Assembly (NCBI RefSeq): GCF_023091745.1
Contig: NC_068910.1
Span: forward strand, 133,565,170 to 133,629,169
Origin: Budorcas taxicolor
Taxonomy: Eukaryota; Chordata; Mammalia; Artiodactyla; Bovidae
Reading direction: 5' to 3'
Length of the DNA stretch: 64,000 bases
Shown: positions 12,538-24,000 of the stretch, piece after piece
Position numbering within the stretch: the stretch's first letter is position 1
Layout: every line of letters starts with the position of its first letter
Program-made: the position numbers and the translations under genes
The notes under the pieces: generated by a model
Database searches by the model: none
The model's input: only the letters and a program-made list of their open reading frames with translations
What the model was told of the DNA's origin: nothing

Positions 12538-12809
12538 GCTGCTGCTGCTAAGTCGCTTCAGTCATTCCTACTCTGTGCGACCCCATAGACGGCAGCCCAC
12601 CAGGCTCCCCCATCCCTGGGATTCTCCAGGCAAGAACACTGGAGTGGGTTGTCATTTCCTTCTCCAATGCTTGAAAGTGAAAAGTGAAAGTGAAGTTGCT
12701 CAGTCGTGTCCGACCCTCAGCGACCCCATGGACTGCAGCCTTCCAGGCTCCTCCGTCCATGAGATTTTCCAGGCAAGAATACTGGAGTGGGGTGCCATTG
12801 CCTTCTCCG
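12538..12809 (-). mobile_element. Bov-A2 dimeric SINE, antisense
   Basis: Two Bov-A units in tandem joined by gaaagtgaaaagtgaaagtg; left end gctgctgctgctaagtcgct. Target duplication tataatttctat (12526-12537) and tataatctctat (12810-12821), one mismatch. Confidence 0.94.
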
Positions 12810-14499
12810 TATAATCTCTATAGACAGATGTATTTGAATGCATTCACATTACATATAACTTAAGACACTGACAGCAATAAGAATGAGTTTACAATTATTC
12901 TTGTATCATTGGAGCTGAAGCAAAACAAAATAACAAGAGTTTAAAGGACTTTTTTGTAAATATCTAATGAGTTTAGAAATCTTTGTGATTTCTTGTGATT
13001 TCAACTACTGGAGTCAAAACTTCCAAAACAATGTTATGATGAATACCAGCAAGAATTTTATAGACCTATTGTCCATCTAGAGGGTGGGTGATGAGGTATG
13101 ACTAATAAAGAACAGCTAGATCCCAAATCTTTCAGCAATTACATAATACAGTGTGTGAATTACATATTATGTATATGTATTACGAATCACATCTGCCTTT
13201 GGGATGTGATTGAATACTGTCACTCAACTGCAGAAGACTGGATTAAAATGAGTTTTCCTTCTTGAGTTGTCCCTGTGAAGTCAGTGTAGAAAATGGTGGG
13301 CCAGCTTAGTGAGTTATGCATCTGGGGCACTCGTAACCTACCAAAACCTTGGGTGCCATCTGTACATGTGTGTACTCTGAGGTCCCAACCTAGCCCTTCT
13401 AAGGACACCATTCCTGGTCTTTGGGGCTATTAAACACACAAAACTAATGGAACTGCCTTCTTTTTGTCTAGGAGTTGTGGCCCTTCACTTTCAACTCACT
13501 TTGAGATCAGTGGAAAGAAAGCTGAACCAGTATTCTGTGATTAGAAAACTGGCAGGTGACAGATCTGTGCATGCAGGTGTATCCTAAATTTGCATTCTTT
13601 GGTGACTTGTACACAATGTATTCTTGCGGAATAGTTTTGCAAAATTTACAGTAGAGCAAAAAAAGAGTAGAAGCTTGTATTTTTTAGGTGTAGCATTAAA
13701 AGTGAAATAAAATGAGGCAAAACATTTCAGGAAGAAAATTTAATTTATAAATGAACAAAATTTCTAGTATATTCAGTCACTACCCCTGTTGTATGCAGAT
13801 ATCGTATATTTTGGTTAATAATGAAAGGTCACCCAACTAAAGGAATGTGCAACATAGACAGTGGACTTACTAGGATGTGTTCAAGTCTATAAACTCTCAT
13901 GGGCTTTATTCCAGTTTTCATATTTATGTCAAGCAGACAGCTCTCATCTCCTGTGGTGCTTAGAAACATGATTCTTGAATACCTAGAATTATGGAACCTT
14001 TCTCTCAAGGCTTTGACCAATAATGTTGATATGTTTATTCCAACCCCATGATATTATTATCTGAGACCCTAATACTCACAGCCATTCACTTGCCTGGTCA
14101 TCAAGCCCATCAGAAGCTCCTGTTCTGAGGGATACCCTGTAGATAAAGAGGCATGTGTCATCTCCAGGGAGTAACTTGTACAGCAATGACCTGGTAGCCC
14201 AAGGATGTGACTCCTTCTTCTCCAGTGAGATTTCAGACATTGATTGTAAGTTATTCCAAGTGGGGAGGGAGAATAGCACAGACTAGCAACTGGTAGCCCT
14301 AAGTTTTTCTTTGTTTTCATGAGGCATAGCACTTTGAGGTTAAAAATGGCCTTATGTTATCTAGTCTAGCCTTTAGAAGAACATACAGATGTGGTGAAGG
14401 AAGATACAGAGTAGAAGCACAGACTTGGAACTAGGGGAGATAGTTACGGTTTTATTACTTTTTGTTTAACTTAGATGGTACTCCCAGTGGAAGTATAAC

Positions 14500-14730
14500 A
14501 TTTGTTATAAGCGCTTCACAAATATTTATTCCTTAATCCTAATAACAACCCTATAGGGTTGATACTAATGTTATCTTCATTTACTGATGAGAAAACTGAG
14601 ATAGACAGAGATCAAGTAATTGGCCCAGAGTCACAGAGCTATGCAGTGGTAGGGCAAGACTTTGAATGCACTGTGTCTAATCTGTCCATTTTACGGATGA
14701 AGAAACAGAGGCCCGAATGTCTGTCCAGTG
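14500..14730 (+). repeat. MIR SINE, antisense-type core
   Basis: aatcctaataacaaccctat, tttactgatgagaaaactga, cccagagtcacagagctatg. A second short MIR-like piece follows (ccattttacggatgaagaaa). Confidence 0.75.
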
Positions 14731-15987
14731 CTGCCATCTCTCTGTGGCCATCCATTAAGTAGGCACCAGTAGATTATTCTTGAATCATACAATCAAGGCA
14801 GGGAAATTATGCCAGTTATACTGAAAGAGTTTTCTTTTTTAATCTGCTTGAACAGAATATCATGAAGAGATGAATGTTGGTGTCAGGAATTCTCTAGTCA
14901 TCAGCGAAGCCTTGGAATGTGTTCTGTGACCATGCCTCATGTCTGCTTCTCTTGGATATTAAGGAAGAAATTGGGCAGCTTAGAGAAGTGGCTAGGGAAT
15001 TAAATTAGAATGTTGTCTATATACAAATAGAAACTCAAAATGAATGAAAGACCTAAACATAAGACCAAATACAGTACTATGAAACTCCTAGAGGAAAATG
15101 TAGGTGCATACTACTCTTTGACTTAAATCACAGCAATATTTTTTTTTGGCTCTCTACTCTAGAGTAACAGAAACAAAAGCAAAAATAAACAAATGGAACC
15201 TAATTAAACTTAAAAGCTTTGGCACAACATAGGAAACCATAAACAGAAAAGACAACTATGAACTGGGAGAAAATACTTATGAACAATGCTACCAACAAGG
15301 GATTAATCTCCAAAATATACAAACAGCTCATATAGCTGAATATTAATAAACAACAAACAACCCAATCAAAAAATGGCCAGAAGACCTAAATAGACATTTC
15401 TCCAAAGACATACAGATGGCCAACAGCCAGCCACATGAAGAGGTGTTCAATATTGCTAATTATTTGAGAAATGCAAATTAAAACTACAATGAGGTATCAC
15501 TTCACACTGATCAGAATGGCGATCATCAAAGATTCTAGAAATCACGTGTGCTAGAGAAGATGTGGAGAAGAAGGAACCTTCTACACTGTTGTTGGAAATA
15601 TACATTGGTGCAGCTACTATGGAGAACAATATGGAGAGTCCTTAAAAAACTAAAAATAGAATTATCATATGATCCAGTGATCTCATTCATAAGCAGATAT
15701 CCAAGGAAAACTCTAATTTGAAAAGATACCTGCTCCCCAATATTTATAGCAGCACTATTTTTAATAGCTAAGACATGGGAGCAACCTAAATGTCCATCAA
15801 CAGATGAATCAATAAAGAAGATATATAGTATGTGTATGTATATATATATACACACACACATATTATACATATAATGGAATATTACTAATCCATAAAAAAG
15901 AATGATATAATGCCATTTGCAGCAACATGGATAGACATCAAGATTATCATTTTAAGTGAAGTAAGTCAGACAAAGACAAATACCAAA

Positions 15988-16108
15988 TGGCACCCCACTC
16001 CAGCACTCTTGCCTGGAAAATCCCATGGACGGAGGAGCCTGATAGGCTACAGTCCATGGGATCGCTAAGAGTCGGACACAACTGAGCGACTTCCCTTTCA
16101 CTTTCACC
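15988..16108 (+). mobile_element. Bov-A SINE monomer nested in L1
   Basis: ccactccagcactcttgcct, cccatggacggaggagcctg, agagtcggacacaactgagc and a ctttcactttca end. L1 sequence lies on both sides. No clear target duplication found. Confidence 0.85.
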
Positions 16109-16258
16109 ACTTACATATGAAATCTTAAATGATATAAATGAACTTATTTACAAAACGGAAACAGACTCCAGACATAGAAAACACGTTTATGATTACCAAA
16201 GGGGAAAGGGGGGGGATAAATTGGGAGTTTGGGATTAACATATACACATACTGTATAT

Positions 16259-16460
16259 GGGCTACATGGGCGTCCCTTGTGTCTCAGCTGGTAAAGAATC
16301 CGCCTGCAGTGCAGAAGACCTGGGTTTGATCCCTGATTGGGAAGATTCCCCTGGAAAAGGGAAAGGCTACCCACTCCAGCATTCTGGCCTGGAGAATACC
16401 ATGGAGTGTACAGTCCACGGGTCGCAAAGAGTTGGACACGATTGAGCAACTTTCACTCAC
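16259..16460 (+). mobile_element. Bov-tA SINE nested in L1
   Basis: tRNA-derived head (ctcagctggtaaagaatccg, gacctgggtttgatccctga) and Bov-A body. Perfect target duplication tactgtatat at 16249-16258 and 16461-16470. Confidence 0.92.
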
Positions 16461-16558
16461 TACTGTATATAAACTAGGTAAACAAGAAGGATTTACTATA
16501 TAGCACAGGTAACTATATTCAGCATCTTACAATAACCTATAATAGTGGAGAATCTGAA

Positions 16559-16592
16559 AATATATATATATATATGTACACACACATATGTA
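16559..16592 (+). repeat. (TA)n/(CA)n microsatellite in L1
   Basis: atatatatatatatatgtac then acacacatatg. Confidence 0.8.
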
Positions 16593-16762
16593 TAACTGAA
16601 TCACTTTGCTAAATACAAAATCACTTTGCTTAATACACCTAAAACCAACATAACTTTGTAAATCAATTATAGTTCAATTAAAAGATTTTAAAAACAAGCA
16701 AATATGGCAAAAAAAATTGTCTAGACTTAGACAAAATAATTGTCTACCTACCTAGGTGGTAG

Positions 16763-16876
16763 GTGAAAGTGAAGTCGTTCAGTAGTGTCCGACTCTGCGA
16801 CCCCGTGGACTGTAGCATACCAGGCTCCTCCCTCCATGGGATTCTCCAGGCAAGAGTACTGGAATGGGTTGCCATT
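16763..16876 (-). mobile_element. Bov-A SINE, antisense
   Basis: gtgaaagtgaagtcgttcag through ggattctccaggcaagagta to gggttgccattt. Single monomer. Confidence 0.88.
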
Positions 16877-17097
16877 TAATTTTTTTCTATATATTTTTCT
16901 CTGTCTCAAAAATATCTCATAGTAAAATCAACCTCAGAATATTATTTTTTCCTGATCTAGAAAGGATGGACATACCCAAGAACTTTATTACCTGCGCATT
17001 ACCTGTCTTCCCAGTGACTTAAAGCCAGAATCCCAACCTTATGAGGCAGTTTTTAATGCCTCAAGGCTAAAGAGGAAGCATTAGCTCAGAACCCTGG

Positions 17098-17245
17098 AGA
17101 GATGTGGAGGTGCCTGGATTCTGGTCCTAGCTTTATGACTAACTGATCTGTGACCATGGATTTCCCAAATACAAGCTTTCCTTGTCTTATCTGTAAAATT
17201 AGTGAGACTGAGATTGTCTTCATCATTGAAATGTTGTAACACATA
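17098..17245 (+). repeat. MIR SINE fragment
   Basis: gcctggattctggtcctagc, tatgactaactgatctgtga and cttgtcttatctgtaaaatt follow the MIR consensus order. Confidence 0.6.
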
Positions 17246-17272
17246 AATTATATATAAATGTGTATTTATATT

Positions 17273-18217
17273 AGGTCAGGAAGCAACAGTTAGAACTGGA
17301 CATGGAACAACAGACTGGTTCCAAATAGGAAAAGGAATACGTCAAGGCTGTATATTGTCACCCTGCTTATTTAACTTATATGCAGAGTACATCATGAGAA
17401 ACGCTGGACTGGAAGAAACACAAGCTGGAATCAAGATTGCTGGGAGAAATATCAATCACCTCAGATATGCAGATGACACCACCCTTATGGCAGAAAGTGA
17501 AGAGGAACTAAAAAGCCTCTTGATGAAAGTGAAAGAGGAGAGTGAAAAAGTTGGCTTAAAGCTCAACATTCAGAAAACGAAGATCATGGCATCCAGTCCC
17601 ATCACTTCATGGGAAATAGACGGGGAAACAGTGGCAACAGTGTCAGACTTTATTTTTTTGGTCTCCAAAATCACTGCGGATGGTGACTGCAGCCATGAAA
17701 TTATAAGATGCTTACTCCTTGGAAGGAAAGTTATGACCAACCTAGATAGCATATTCAAAAGCAGAGACATTACTTTGCCCACAAAGGTCCGTCTAGTCAA
17801 GGCTATGGTTTTTCCTGTGGTCACGTATGGATGTGAGAGCTGGACTGTGAAGAAGGCTGAGTGCCGAAGAATTGATACTTTTGAACTGTGGTATTGGAGA
17901 AGACTCTTGAGAGTCCCTTGGACTGCAAGGAGATCAGCCCTGGGATTTCTTTGGAAGGAATGATGCTAAAGCTGAAACTCCAGTACTTTGACCACCTCAT
18001 GCGAAGAGTTGACTCATTGGAAAAGACTCTGATGCTGGGAGGGATTGGGGGCAGGAGGAGAAGGGGACGACAGAAGATGAGATGGCTGGATGGCATCACT
18101 GACTCGATGGACATGAGTCTGATTGAACTTTGGGAGTTGATGATGGACAGGAAGGCCTGGCGTGCTGCGATTCATGGGGTCACAAAGAGTCAGACACGAC
18201 TGAGTAACTGAACTGAA
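17273..18217 (+). mobile_element. BovB LINE 3' portion
   Basis: About 0.95 kb, 5'-truncated inside the reverse transcriptase. A 202-codon frame from 17355 starts MSPCLFNLYAEYIMRNAGLE and contains LRYADDTTLMAESEEE, the RT catalytic Asp-Asp motif. A 25-bp deletion at 17927-17935 shifts the frame. It ends in gactgagtaactgaactgaa. Confidence 0.92.
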
Positions 18218-18294
18218 TGTTGCATAAACTAGCAACTTGATGTTCCTTTTTATAATATAGAGGCTAAAAGAATACATGGTAGAAACACAGATGT

Positions 18295-18480
18295 TGGACT
18301 AAGATTAAATAGTGTAGTGGAGTCAGATCTAGGTATAAATTTTGTTTCTCTGCCACTTACCAGCACTGACCCTTGGTTTCTTGGAACACTGTATTTCCTA
18401 AAATGACAATCCTACTAAATAGTACCTATCTCAGCTTGGGAAGATTTGATGAAATAACGGTATTACTATTGTAGTTGTTA
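18295..18480 (+). repeat. MIR SINE fragment
   Basis: ggagtcagatctaggtataa, ctctgccacttaccagcact, aatagtacctatctcagctt in MIR order. Confidence 0.6.
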
Positions 18481-19869
18481 CAAATCAGTCAGTTAACTGT
18501 TGTGCCTGGAAAGATACTAGAATAAATTCTCAAACAGCTCATTGCATTCATTTTTCAAAGATAGGATGAGCATCACATGCCAATTATTCTTTGAAGTAGC
18601 AATAAACTAAGTATAAATTTTAGACTAAATGATGCCATATTCTTTTGCATTCAAAGTGGTTTAGAGGCAGCCCTGCCTCAATACAGGACCCTAACTGTAA
18701 ATGACAAATCAGAGATGGCTTCCAATTCTTGAATTCTCTTTTATGTGGGCTGTGGTTGAATGGCCCTAATTGTTTACACAGAATAAACTTGAAACAAAAG
18801 TGAGAATACTCTTGATTTTTATTTGTACTTTGTAATCTGTCCACTTGCCACTAATTCGTGCAGAACGCACCAAAGCAGAACCAGATGACAGAGAGGCAAG
18901 AAGAATGGTCAGTCAAAATTTGCATTCTTCAGTCTCAAAGCCAGCCTATGGTTTGCCATAGAACAGAAAATGTATTCAGTCATCTGTCTGCGTAGTAGTA
19001 CCAGGCACAATTAATGTAGCTGGGCCTCTAGCTGTGCTGACATAACATACGCTGATATCTAAGTTTTGAAGGCTTGGATTTAATAGAGCCTTGTGGTATC
19101 ACATGGGTATGGTGAATGGAAAGCCTCTGCAGCTTATCAACAGAAAGATAAGAGGTCCACTACCGGTGCTTCTGAGATGTTTATCACCCAGGCTTGTGAG
19201 AACAAGAGTTTGACCCATACCAAACACTTGAGAAATAATGTCAATACAACCAAGACCACAGCCAACACAGAATTCTCTGAGATAAGATTATGACTTTGTC
19301 CTTAAAGGGACGTCAACCAAGCCAGTCGATTCCCACATAGTCCCTGAGCTGAGCAACCCTCTGAGTGTTCCTTCATACCAAGGGGCTTTAGGAGCTCAAT
19401 TTTTAATGCTTCTACATGCAGATATTCTGCCGTTGTTTTCCAGAGTATGCGCAGAACTCTGACCATAGCTAAGGAAGTTCCCACAGGGTGAAGAGCCTGA
19501 GCTTGGTGCCTGTGAGATCCACCAGGAGAGAAGCTGGAGGCAGCTCTCTATTGGCAAAAGCATTGATTCACTTTAAGGTTTTATATTGAATGTATTGGGC
19601 AGGTGTAGGCTGCAGGGCCTCCAAGGCCAGGTTAGACCTCTAGTCTGGGTCTCAGATAAAGTCATTATAGGAAAAGATGATTTGGTCTTTGAGACAAGTG
19701 GGTGTGAAAAGTCACAGCAGTACTCTGTTTAAATGCCAGCCTGTAAACTGGTACCAGGGTAAGAGGGCCCATCAAGGGTGAGGTGAAAGTGGTCAGGTGT
19801 TCTCCCAAGACCTTTTGCCATTGAGAAGCAGCAGCACAAAAGAGACAGCTCACCTTTGATGTGCCATCC

Positions 19870-20640
19870 AGATACTAGCCCTATCACGTCTTGCTTTGAA
19901 ATGCCTCACATTCCTTCTTTTGTCCTCGCTGTGTCCTAGTGTGGCCTTCTGGATTCAGTCTTCTTCCCAGGGCTATGTTACATGCAGTTACCAAGTTAAT
20001 TAAAAAACAAAAGCCCTTTTTATCACCCCGTTTCCCAGTAGAGTCTCATAACAAAGTTCATACTCCTCTAGTTTATTATTAAATGTTGTCACTCTTCTTT
20101 CTGTCCAGTTTCTCCTTCTCTGTTAATCTGTATCTCATTTAAAGGATCTCTTTAAGGGCTGTGTTAACTTATTTTTCCATTTTCCTGCCTCTGTGCTTTT
20201 GTTCCTGCCATCTCCCCCTTTTGGAATTCCTTCTCTTCTATTCAGACACATCTTTTCCATTAAAGCTTTTCAGACCGGTCTTGCTGCCTACACTGATCTG
20301 ACCCTACTCTGAACTCTGTTTCTTTATCGTCTAGAGTCCATGCTAGCCCTTTGGCAATTAATCATATACTGCTTTGTGCATTTATCTTTATTTTGCGTGT
20401 CCTGTCTTGCCCTTTGGCTCTTGTCTTTCTCGCTCTCTCTGTCTCTCTCTCTGTGTATGTAACTAAAGAAGGGGTTTGAAAATAAAATCTGTCTTATACA
20501 ACTTTAGAATACTCATCAGTGCTTTATGACATTGGTATCAGTCGATGAATCTCACTTAGAGGCTTGACTTTTTTTTCCACGAAGGCCAGGGTCTTTGTCT
20601 TTTACTGCTACTGTATCCACAGCACCTGTGGATTGAGTGT
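19870..20640 (+). repeat. L2 LINE 3' region
   Basis: Characteristic L2 3' order: cctcacattccttcttttgt, ttccattaaagcttttcaga, ttaatcatatactgctttgt, gtctttgtcttttactgcta and tatccacagcacctgtg. Strongly diverged, includes a CT-repeat at 20430-20457. Confidence 0.6.
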
Positions 20641-20806
20641 TAGCTACTGCCATCTGATAATAAGGGTGTTTCCTTGACCGGGATCTGCAGCTGGCCTTGA
20701 CATTCTGCCTTGTGCCCTGCTTTCTGAAGCCAAGCTCTTATCCCCAGGCTGGTAGCCTACCTTAAGTGTCCTGACACAGCTCTGCCTATCTGTTCTTTCT
20801 CCTCAG

Positions 20807-21090
20807 ATGCGTACTCTCATTCCTCAAGTGAAAACGGAGGCAAGTCCGAGTCGGTGGCCAACCTGCAGGCCCAACCATCCCTGAACTCCATCCACAGCTC
20901 CCCGGGGCCCAAGCGGTCCACCAACACCCTGAAGAAGTGGCTGACGAGTCCCGTGCGCCGGCTTAACAGTGGGAAAGCAGATGGAAACATCAAGAAGCAG
21001 AAGAAAGTACGAGACGGTCGGAAGAGCTTCGACCTGGGGTCTCCCAAGCCTGGGGATGAGACGACCCCCCAGGGAGACAGCGCTGACGAG
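20807..21090 (+). CDS. KALRN: KALRN exon: basic/serine-rich linker before GEF2
   Basis: 284-bp exon after a pyrimidine-rich acceptor (ttctttctcctcag) and before donor gtaatt. The first two bases (at) complete an Asp codon begun upstream, then 94 codons starting AYSHSSSENGGKSESVANLQ. It encodes a low-complexity, Ser-, Lys- and Arg-rich linker (LKKWLTSPVRR and a KKQKKVRDGRKS cluster) ending GDSADE. No folded domain is expected; the Ser-Pro sites (TSPVRR, GSPKP) are plausible phosphorylation sites. In the short Duet isoform this is the first exon shared with the long forms, joined to a private 5' exon that I could not find in the preceding 20.8 kb. Ends in phase 0. Confidence 0.95.
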
Positions 21091-24000
21091 GTAATTACAC
21101 GAGGCCTCGGAGCCTTCCGTCAGGAGGGGCTTCTGACGTGCCTCATTCCTGGAGCCTCAAGAGGTGTCCTTCAGCAAGGCTTGTGAGCTAGCCGGATTCT
21201 AACTCCCCATAGTTGGTCTTCTTGGGCCTAGGTATTTTCAAGATACCTAGTTTGAATGCAGTTCCCTGCACTGTACAGTAGGACCTTGTCATTTATCCAT
21301 TCTAAATGTAATAGTTTGCATCTGCCAACCCCAAACTCCCAGTCTATCCCTCTTCCTCCTCCACCCACCCTTTGGAGATGGCGGTCTAGGCCCGCAGGGA
21401 GCCAGTGGTCACCAAGTCCCCAGTCTCTACTAAAGACTACATAAAACCTGCTAGGACTTTTATTTACCCATTTTTAAAATATTTGGTTGGTTGTTTAGGG
21501 TCTTAGTTGCCGCAGGCAAGATTTTTAGTTGTGACCCACGGACACTTAGTTGTGGCATGTGGGATCTACTTCCTTGAGCACGGACTGAACACTGGCCCCC
21601 TGCGTTGGGAGCATAGAGTCTTAGCCACTGGACTCCCAGGCAAGTTCCTGCTAGGCCTGTTTAGAATAAGAATAAAAGGATGGAGATCATTTCACTTGGA
21701 AAACAAGAGGACTGTCTTTTGAGATTATGACTATTTTCGAGTATGTTGAGCAGTGCCATATATAAAAGGGAGTAGACAACTCCTGGTTGCTCCAGAGGGG
21801 AGTATTATACTTAACAGGTGAAGGTTTACAGTAGGCAAGGTTTCAGCCTTTAATGAAGCTCAACTAGTAATGAAATGGGCCTTCATGAAAACAAATGAAC
21901 ATCCATATTGGAAAGGTTTGGGAGAGCATATGACCTCACGTAACAATCAGAGAGACCCATGTCGACCCGATGGTCGGACTGGCCAGCGATCTCCTATATC
22001 CCTTCCAAAGCTGGGGTTCTGTGGTCAGAATATAAATGAGGTAACTCTCTTACCTGGCAAACTAACCTAGTCTAGTCACTGACATGGCTAAGAAGTTCTT
22101 TTTGATATGAGACCAGACTCTTTATAGTTTTATGCTATCTGCCTTTTCTTCCTCTGAGAATGACAGTCGAGCCTGGTGACGTTTAGACTGTGGTTTAATC
22201 GTCATTCATAAGCTTAAAATGTTGGTTTCTCTCTGACCGCTGTCTCAGCCTTTCTTTTCCTGGCTAATGAGTAAGGTAGATGTCTTTCATGTGTGTGTGC
22301 GTGTTTTCCCCCATTTGGTCCTCGCTCTCCTTTGAGATAAACAAGGGTGCCCATTCCACACAGGGAAAAATAGGAGTGTGTTGAGAGAGGAGGGTACCAT
22401 ATATTGCTTTTTAAGAAATCCCAAGTCCTGAACCAGCGGACATCTCTAACTGTAGGGAACAGTGACTAATGCTGCTCTTTTGTTCTAGAAGAGCAAGAAA
22501 GGTTGGGGTGAAGATGAGGCAGATGAAGAGTCACACACACCCCTCCCCCCGCCTATGAAGATCTTTGACAACGACCCCACGCAGGACGAAATGGTAGGCT
22601 CCCTTTCCCACTTGGAAGAGCCATGTGTGAAATGTGATTTGGTTCAGTGTGTGTGGTGAGGGTAGTAATGCTCTCTCTCCCTTGTTATCTCTTATGCCTC
22701 ATGGTTCCAAGATGATGCAGATTCCGTCTGTATTGGGTTGTGGGGACTAACTTTATGCTGGGCAGTGTAGGGGTGGATTCTCAAAGTTAGAATTCTCAAA
22801 GTGAGAATCTGCCTAGTACCAGGTCCTGCTGATGAAGGATAATGTCTCTCTCGTTGGAAACAGCAGATCCCAAAAGAAACTACTTGTCTCAAAGAGGAAG
22901 CTGAGACAGTTCTAGGTTGTGATCGTTCTGTTGTACATAACTGTTCAACCAATGTTTTAGTTGATGGTTTTCCTCATCCTTAACTCTAAACTCCAAATCA
23001 AAGTAACTTCCAGTCGAGCCTGGTGCAAATAGCGTAAGGGATGGAAATGCTGCTAAGGGGAGGTTTTGTCATAGATGGACAAACCCAATATGCCAGGTTG
23101 CCCCAGTTCCTTGGTTTGCAAAACCTGCTGTCCCAGTGGCATGCAGAGGCTCGCTGGTGTTGGGAATGCGTGCGTCCCTGTGTCTCTGAGCACAGCTGGT
23201 CATCCCAGCTGTTCTGGGGCAGAGCTCAGGCGGGATTTGCTTCCGGTACCGAGCTGGGGCTCAGGCAGGCAGGTCCCTCCTTTCGTAGTGTAATCTGTCG
23301 CCACCCTTCCTCACCTCCTGAAGTGCTCTCACTTCATCGCATTTCTCTTGCTTCTTCTCTGCGTTTCTGTCCTAGAGGACTGGAGGCGGAGGTGGTGACT
23401 TCAGTGCTGTTTTATGGTACTGTTGGTGGTGGCTAGCCGTCCCCCCAGGGTCTCCCTGGGCTCTCTCGTGCTGTGTCCCACACGCAGCAGCCCCCTCAGA
23501 GATGGTGGGCCCAAGTTGTACGGGCAGGGAGCTGACCTTCACAGTGCCACCCAGGGTACAATTCAGGAAGTACTAGGTACAGTTGCTTCAGAGTTCCTGG
23601 TGAGATCCCAGATCTTATTTGCATTCTCTCTGCTTTGCGTTTGGATCAGTTGTCCCCAGACGTTACTTGCACTGTTCCTCAGGGCTAAGCTAGAGGGACA
23701 CTTTCCACGGACAGGCCAGTGACTGCAGTGTGAGTACTGCCCCCCTCGGTGACTCACCCGTGAGAAGCACACAGTTACAGCCCCTCCTAAGGTGATGCCC
23801 TGACCCTGGACTGTTGGAAAGAGAAGGAGAGGAAGCATGGCATGCTGCCCATCCTGGATTCCTAGAGGCAGAAATACCTTCGCCTTGAGATGGGAACGAG
23901 AACTAACCTGCTGTGTTCCCAGAGGCCTATTGTGAAAGGTTCTAGTAGCAGTGAGAGTGTGTATGGGGAGCAGGGTGCTCAGGTCACGTATCTACCATCC

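Larger units (their letters stand above)
15025..16700 (+). mobile_element. L1 LINE 3' end, interrupted by two Bov SINEs
   Basis: ORF2 C-terminal and 3' UTR region of an L1: aatggcgatcatcaaag, gaagatgtggagaagaag, tatttatagcagcactattt, gcaacatggatagacatcaa, ggatttactatatagcac. It is degraded by stops. Bov SINEs interrupt it at about 15988-16108 and 16259-16460, after which L1 sequence resumes, so the SINEs are younger. Confidence 0.9.
1..20806 (+). other. KALRN: Upstream KALRN intron (no exon recognised)
   Basis: No open frame here resembles kalirin or any other cellular protein; the protein-like stretches are BovB reverse-transcriptase pieces. The interval is largely repeats, listed separately. 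Unique-looking gaps with nothing recognisable include about 580-1440, 1725-2840, 4075-5180, 6385-8115, 8310-8838, 9050-9785, 10890-11430, 11640-12525, 12810-14500 and 18480-19870. The private 5' exon and promoter of a Duet-type short isoform could lie here or further upstream, but I did not find a matching short ORF with a donor. Confidence 0.7.
21091..22488 (+). other. KALRN: KALRN intron
   Basis: 1.4-kb intron, gtaatt to tgttctag. It holds an antisense L1 fragment and an antisense CHR-type SINE; the remainder shows nothing recognisable. Confidence 0.9.

Noticed and set aside
1..20806. Duet-isoform first exon and promoter
   Set aside because: I looked for a short Cys-rich N-terminal coding piece ending at a donor in the matching phase and found none. 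It may lie further upstream; not annotated.
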